Shown: piece after piece, positions 59,640-64,000 of the stretch
How positions within the stretch are numbered: the first letter of the stretch is position 1
Layout: the number at the start of each line of letters is the position of its first letter
Assembly: GCF_037975245.1 (NCBI RefSeq)
Contig: NC_092563.1
Coordinates: forward strand, 9,544,001-9,608,000
Length of the DNA stretch: 64,000 bases
Direction of reading: 5' to 3'
Source of the DNA: Apostichopus japonicus
Lineage: Eukaryota > Echinodermata > Holothuroidea > Aspidochirotida > Stichopodidae
Notes under the pieces: model-generated
What the model was told of the DNA's origin: nothing
What the model saw: the letters and a program-made list of their open reading frames with translations, nothing else
Databases searched by the model: none
Made by a program: the position numbers and the translations under genes

Positions 59640-59940
59640 TCTTTAGTCTATACCATTAAATGAAAGGCAGATTTGGTTGCCTAAAAGAATCATAGTATGT
59701 TACTCTTATTGTGAACACGTCATTATAATGTATGGTTCCCACCTACGTATAAATGCATTTAGCTATTTGATTGGTGGCATTCCTTACATATCTGTGAACG
59801 AACAGAGCAGCTCATTCTATACGGTTAATGGCACACTCAGAAAACAGAAAGGAAGATTCCAATACAGTCTGTGTACTTGTTTGTGTGTACCCTATACTCT
59901 ACCATGAAATGAAATAGGCATAAGGGTTGCCTAAAACAAT
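59640..59940. repeat. Segment duplicated from the gene B downstream region
   Basis: It shares CAGAAAACAGA, GGCATTCCT-like and CAGTCTGT blocks in the same order as 54418-54560. It also holds an internal short duplication (TGGTTGCCTAAAA / GGGTTGCCTAAAA). Confidence 0.5.
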
Positions 59941-61779
59941 AATCTGTTACTTTAATTCAACGAGATCGAACCGTTAAACTCAGTGCTAGGTAAGTTTCAA
60001 AATGCTAGTAATGCATGCGTCAATGGGTGGGGTAAGTGGAAGAGGGGAGTAAGCAGCTACCATGCAGTAATGTGTGTGGCCATAACAGTCCGAATCAAGT
60101 CTAAAATATCTGCTTTATTATTCGTCATGAATTATTAAAAAAATTAGAAAATTTGGTACTTTGAATTGATAGCCACATAAATCAATAAATATAATTATAT
60201 ACCTCGGGAGGTACATTTATAACGTACTGTAATTTCGTGACAATGAATGCATAGATAAATGCATAGAACGGGTAACAAATATTAACATCCAGTCACTGTC
60301 AGTAGTAAGTCTTATACCATCCCTTACCCTTATTTATTTCTCATTTGCATTTAGTAATTACCTACTTTAGCCAAGATCTGCATGGGGTTAGCACATTCTG
60401 TAGTTTAACATATCCTAAGTTGCAAACACTATTTGTTTGGTACATTGATCATTACAATCCCTCTTATATCAGTATAGGTCTCTGTTTCGCCGTCTTCATA
60501 TAGTCAGCTTATAGACTTTTGCCAAGTTCGACATTAGCCTATCTACATTTTGTGAGATAATCGCATTTGTCAAAGATTATATACAGCGAAGATATTAAGT
60601 AATATATTGTAGCTTCCGGTCCACTTGTTAGATCCACCAATGAGTCAGACAAAGTTGTTGTCATCGATTTCCAATAATACCAGATAAGTTGTCGACACTT
60701 CTTTTCGCATTTAATGTTCATCGACAGAGGCGTATTCATGCAATGGCTCGTAATATGCAAACACTGTCACCCCGTTGCCTTGAAATACGCAGTAAAATAG
60801 ATGGAATGAAGTGCCGCCAATAACGATAAACTTTGAATATGGGGAGTAAACACACGTTTGAAGGAATGTAAACACACGTTTGAAGGAATGTAAACACAAT
60901 CCGTTTGTATACAAGTGCAGGTACAGTAAACCGTACAGCACAGTATAGGTACCGCACTGAGGAGCATATGCCCATTTTCACCTTTGACCTGTGTTGCTCA
61001 ATAGGCTGTCGTAGAATCTCCGAAATGGTTAATTAATTAATATTGACAATGCATTCCTGACCTTATAGGTGACAGCACGTGATGAATGGTGGTGAGATGC
61101 TATTAGTAAGCTTGTTACATTCAAAGATACTGTAGGAAACTAAATTCTGAGCTAAGAATCATCCGCTTTAATCAAACTATTCTCTTCATGGACCAGGGCA
61201 GGAACTTTTCGACAATTATTTGAAAATGTGACTATATTACCGTTGTACATCATTACTTATATGTCCCATTCATTTTTGATTTTCTTAAACAGACTTGTTA
61301 AATATTCCAGACACAGCAAGGGGAATTTAATTAACTAAACTAAGACAACGGTTTCATCAAACAATCTTCAATATTTTATCGCCTGACGTTTTTCCCCCTT
61401 ACATACTTGTAGTCACGGAAATAATTCAAATTCTAGTTTCCAAATATGTTCGACAATTAATACTGTTTGAAATTAAACTCGACGTGGTGAAGTTAACGAC
61501 CTCATTTATGATATGATGGGATCGTATAACTGAGGATCTTTTATCAAGGTCAACTATCGACCCTTGGAGAGCTGTTATCTATATATTTAATTGAGAGGTC
61601 AATAGCCCTCGGAATCCAATAAGAGACCATCTTTTAATTGATACCAGCCAAAAAAATGACAATATGCAGCTGGGCATAAACAGGATCAAATGACATAATC
61701 AAATACCAAATCAGAACTATGATAGCAACCGAAGGCGAACTGTTCATTTCTCTGCAAACACAGCTACAGCTATAGGGAC
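59941..61779. other. Upstream region of CAP gene C
   Basis: No supported gene. A 20-bp unit ACACGTTTGAAGGAATGTAA is directly repeated at 60852-60891. CATAAACA at ~61676, ~105 bp before the start codon, is a weak TATA-like candidate. Confidence 0.35.
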
Positions 61780-61977
61780 ATGTCTTTAATGTACTATAAC
61801 ATTAAGGTTACCACCCTGGTGGTTGGTATGTTTACCATCTGTGCGGGGTCAACATTGAACTTGAATGAGAGAGCTGTTGGTACAGCTTACTCCTTATCCG
61901 AACAGAACATCCTTCTCGAGCAACATAATTCTTACCGATCCAGTGTCAGTCCACGGGCTGTCAGTATGAATGAATTG
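61780..61977 (+). CDS. CAP gene C exon 1
   Basis: 66 codons from ATG to ATTG|GTAAGT, phase 0. It has a signal peptide and the EQHNSYR CAP start. Confidence 0.82.
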
Positions 61978-63431
61978 GTAAGTTGTTTTTTTGGTCAATT
62001 TTCTCATAATTTTTGACACTACAATAAAATGTAGCTCATAAACATGACCAATCAAATTTCATTGGCAATATATTGAAGTAAAAGCATGAGTATTTAGATT
62101 TTACCTCCGTTTTGAGATTCATACGAATTATACTGACATAAAAAAAAATTACTTACTCAAATAGGGAATAGTACTATATAAGTTGACATAGAGAGGAAAC
62201 AATATTGACACATATAAAAACAAAAATCATAAACAAACGTGTGACTTTTATTCGATTTCTATATTCTATAGTTTCATAAATGTACAAAGAGAAACCTATT
62301 TTTAAGCAGAAAGAGATGGATAGCTTACTCGATTTTGCAGTTTATTACATCTTTTAACGCCATATCCATCTCACGAGATGATGTTTGTGAATAGACGACA
62401 TTAATAATACAAATAGAATGCAAACGTAATACGAAATAGGGGTCAGTTTATATATAGATATGGTGTGATCAGAATATCTCATGGTGGAGGTCTAGTTCAA
62501 ACACTTGGACAATAAATAGTATTTCAAGTTCCCATGCGCCATTTGCAAAGAATCACCACGTCCTCAGAAGAATTATGTGTTTACGGGTATTGTTAAGATT
62601 TCGGTACGTGAATTTGAACAATTGAAAATATCCTAAAACATTTGATCTTACAGGTTTGGGACTCGACACTAGCAACGCAAGCCCAGACGTGGGTTGACAT
62701 GTGCCTTTTTAGCCATCCCGATGATGAGGTGTATACAGATTATGCTGGAATAGGACAGAATTTATATATTCAGTACCCTGATTCCACTGGCCAACGCCCT
62801 CCTAGCCCTGTCAATAAGCCGCTAACATTATGGTACTCTGAAGTACATAACTACACCTACAACTCAAACTCATGTCAGTACAAGGCGGTTTGCGGACACT
62901 ACACCCAGGTACAGTTTGTTTGGTCATAAATTAAACGCTGTTAGTATTGCTTATACAATAGGCAGGCAACGTGCAGCCCGTGAGATTGTTTAAAATGTTT
63001 AAATTAATAAATCTTTTGGTGAGTTTGTGTAGGTTTTTTAGGAGTTGATTTTAGGCGTAGGGGCTGCTTGTGGTTAGGATACTTGATAATAACAGATGAA
63101 CAATGTGTAGGCTATTGGGAGCTTATGACCAGGTTGGGGACTGTGCGTTGTGTGTTTCAATTGTTATTATGTGATACTGTAATGGGGCTGCGTACGGTCT
63201 CTTTTTTTCTTTGAAGAATAACGATCCTCAGTCTCCAATTAGGCCTACTCATCGAAATTTAGAACATTACGAACAAAACAAATAACATATATGATTCTTT
63301 GATAAACTTCAGATTATTTGGGCGGATACTACGAAAGTCGGATGTGGAATCAAGTTCTGCCAGAAGTTGAGCCTTGATGATGGATCCAGTATTGACAATG
63401 CGTGGTTAGTAGGTTGCAACTATAGCCCCGG
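61780..63431 (+). CDS. CAP-domain secreted protein, gene C (5' part)
   Basis: Three exons are in the window: 61780-61977 (phase 0), 62654-62908 (255 nt, phase 0) and 63313-63431 (119 nt, phase 2). The gene continues past 64000. The leader TTLVVGMFTICAG follows the start; ATG 61780 gives eight residues before the basic-hydrophobic stretch, and ATG 61789 is an alternative. CAP motifs are EQHNSYRSSVSP, VWDSTLATQAQTWVDMC, IGQNLYIQYPDSTG, WYSEVHNYTYN, CGHYTQ|IIWADTTKVGCG and AWLVGCNYSPG. It is closer to gene B than to gene A: the same exon lengths and the IQYPDS and KPPSPV/RPPSPV segments. By analogy with B, hinge, EGF-like and ShK-like exons may follow outside. Confidence 0.85.
62654..62908 (+). 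CDS. CAP gene C exon 2
   Basis: Acceptor ATCTTACAG|GTTTGG, donor ACCCAG|GTACAG; 255 nt, phase 0-0. It carries IGQN, WYSEV and CGHYTQ. Confidence 0.88.
63313..63431 (+). CDS. CAP gene C exon 3
   Basis: Acceptor AAACTTCAG|ATTATT, donor CCCGG|GTAAGC; 119 nt, phase 0-2. It carries IIWADTTKVGCGIKFC and AWLVGCNYSPG. Confidence 0.88.
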
Positions 63432-63434
63432 GTA

Positions 63435-64000
63435 AGCTAAGCGTTAGTAAAAACGGAAACCTTTTCTTTTTCAACATACGAACAAATTATACTGACGTTT
63501 AATGTGTTACATTCGGGATTTTTATACACAATTATCCTCTCCCGACTGTGCGTGTATCGTCTAACGATTATCACTCTTGCTTACTCCGTACTTATCTGTT
63601 CTCGGCTATGTAATGAGTAGAGAGTCTAGTGGTTTACCTACGCATTCAACATAGAACAACATCCGGGAGACGCTCACCAAACATCTTCTTTAGCTTATAT
63701 ACAATATATATTTGTGTGGTGATCACAAACTTTCTCAAACACCTAAGTAAAGTCCAAGAATGAAGTCTGCGTGGAGAGAAATATCATGATCAACGAGACA
63801 GTTTCTCGTGACGAAATAGGCATTTCTATGTACTACCTGGACTTTCCCTGCCAACAACTTTTTCATATTCTGCTTTCTTCAGTATTTAAGTAACTTCATT
63901 AACAATGTTTATGACTGCACTTTTATTTAATAACACCAGTTCTCATTAAACAAATAGAGAGCCAAGTCCGTTACATACCTCTTTGATTCTAGATTTTGTA
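63435..64000. other. Gene C intron 3, no feature recognised
   Basis: Intron continuing to the window edge. The exon 4 acceptor is not visible. Confidence 0.4.

Noticed and set aside
60711-60981. Overlapping minus-strand frames rich in Cys, Tyr and Val
   Set aside because: They come from a directly repeated 20-bp unit and AC-rich sequence, without splice or family support.

Overview
The window looks like nuclear DNA of an AT-rich marine animal. Genes are split into small exons with GT-AG introns, and the intervening DNA is packed with LINE, Penelope-like, hAT, SINE and LTR retroelement remains plus long microsatellites. The recurrent GTAGGCCTA-like words and the secreted CAP / EGF-like / ShK architecture suggest a deuterostome invertebrate, most likely an echinoderm. 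That placement is inference; no ribosomal or mitochondrial marker is present.

Layout. 1-3503 (minus) holds the 5' part of a multi-exon gene of unknown function. 6826-20350 (plus) holds CAP gene A, with five small exons spread over 13.5 kb; its introns carry Tx1/L1-like and CR1/L2-like LINE fragments, a ~503-bp tandem array and a perfect ~840-bp (ATCC)n tract that begins inside the splice donor. 20.7-33.5 kb is a transposon field: hAT-type non-autonomous elements, a hAT transposase fragment, a 5.1-kb element with terminal inverted repeats, LINE fragments and SINEs. 33568-39640 is a complete, apparently very young LTR retrotransposon with one 1287-residue Gag-Pol frame in which I find no integrase. 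41870-53125 (plus) is CAP gene B, with eight exons that join in phase and encode signal peptide, CAP domain, hinge cysteines, a ten-copy heptad-repeat exon, an EGF-like exon and an ShK-like exon. 53.1-61.7 kb is intergenic with more small transposons. 61780 to the right edge is the 5' part of CAP gene C.

The three CAP genes share strand, intron positions and phases (0, 0, 2), and exon 3 is 119 nt in each, so they are a tandem family. All three start with a hydrophobic leader and should be secreted. B is much larger than A: it gained phase-1 symmetric exons after the CAP core, whereas A seems to stop soon after it. B and C are closest to each other (both exon 2s are 255 nt; A's is 216 nt).
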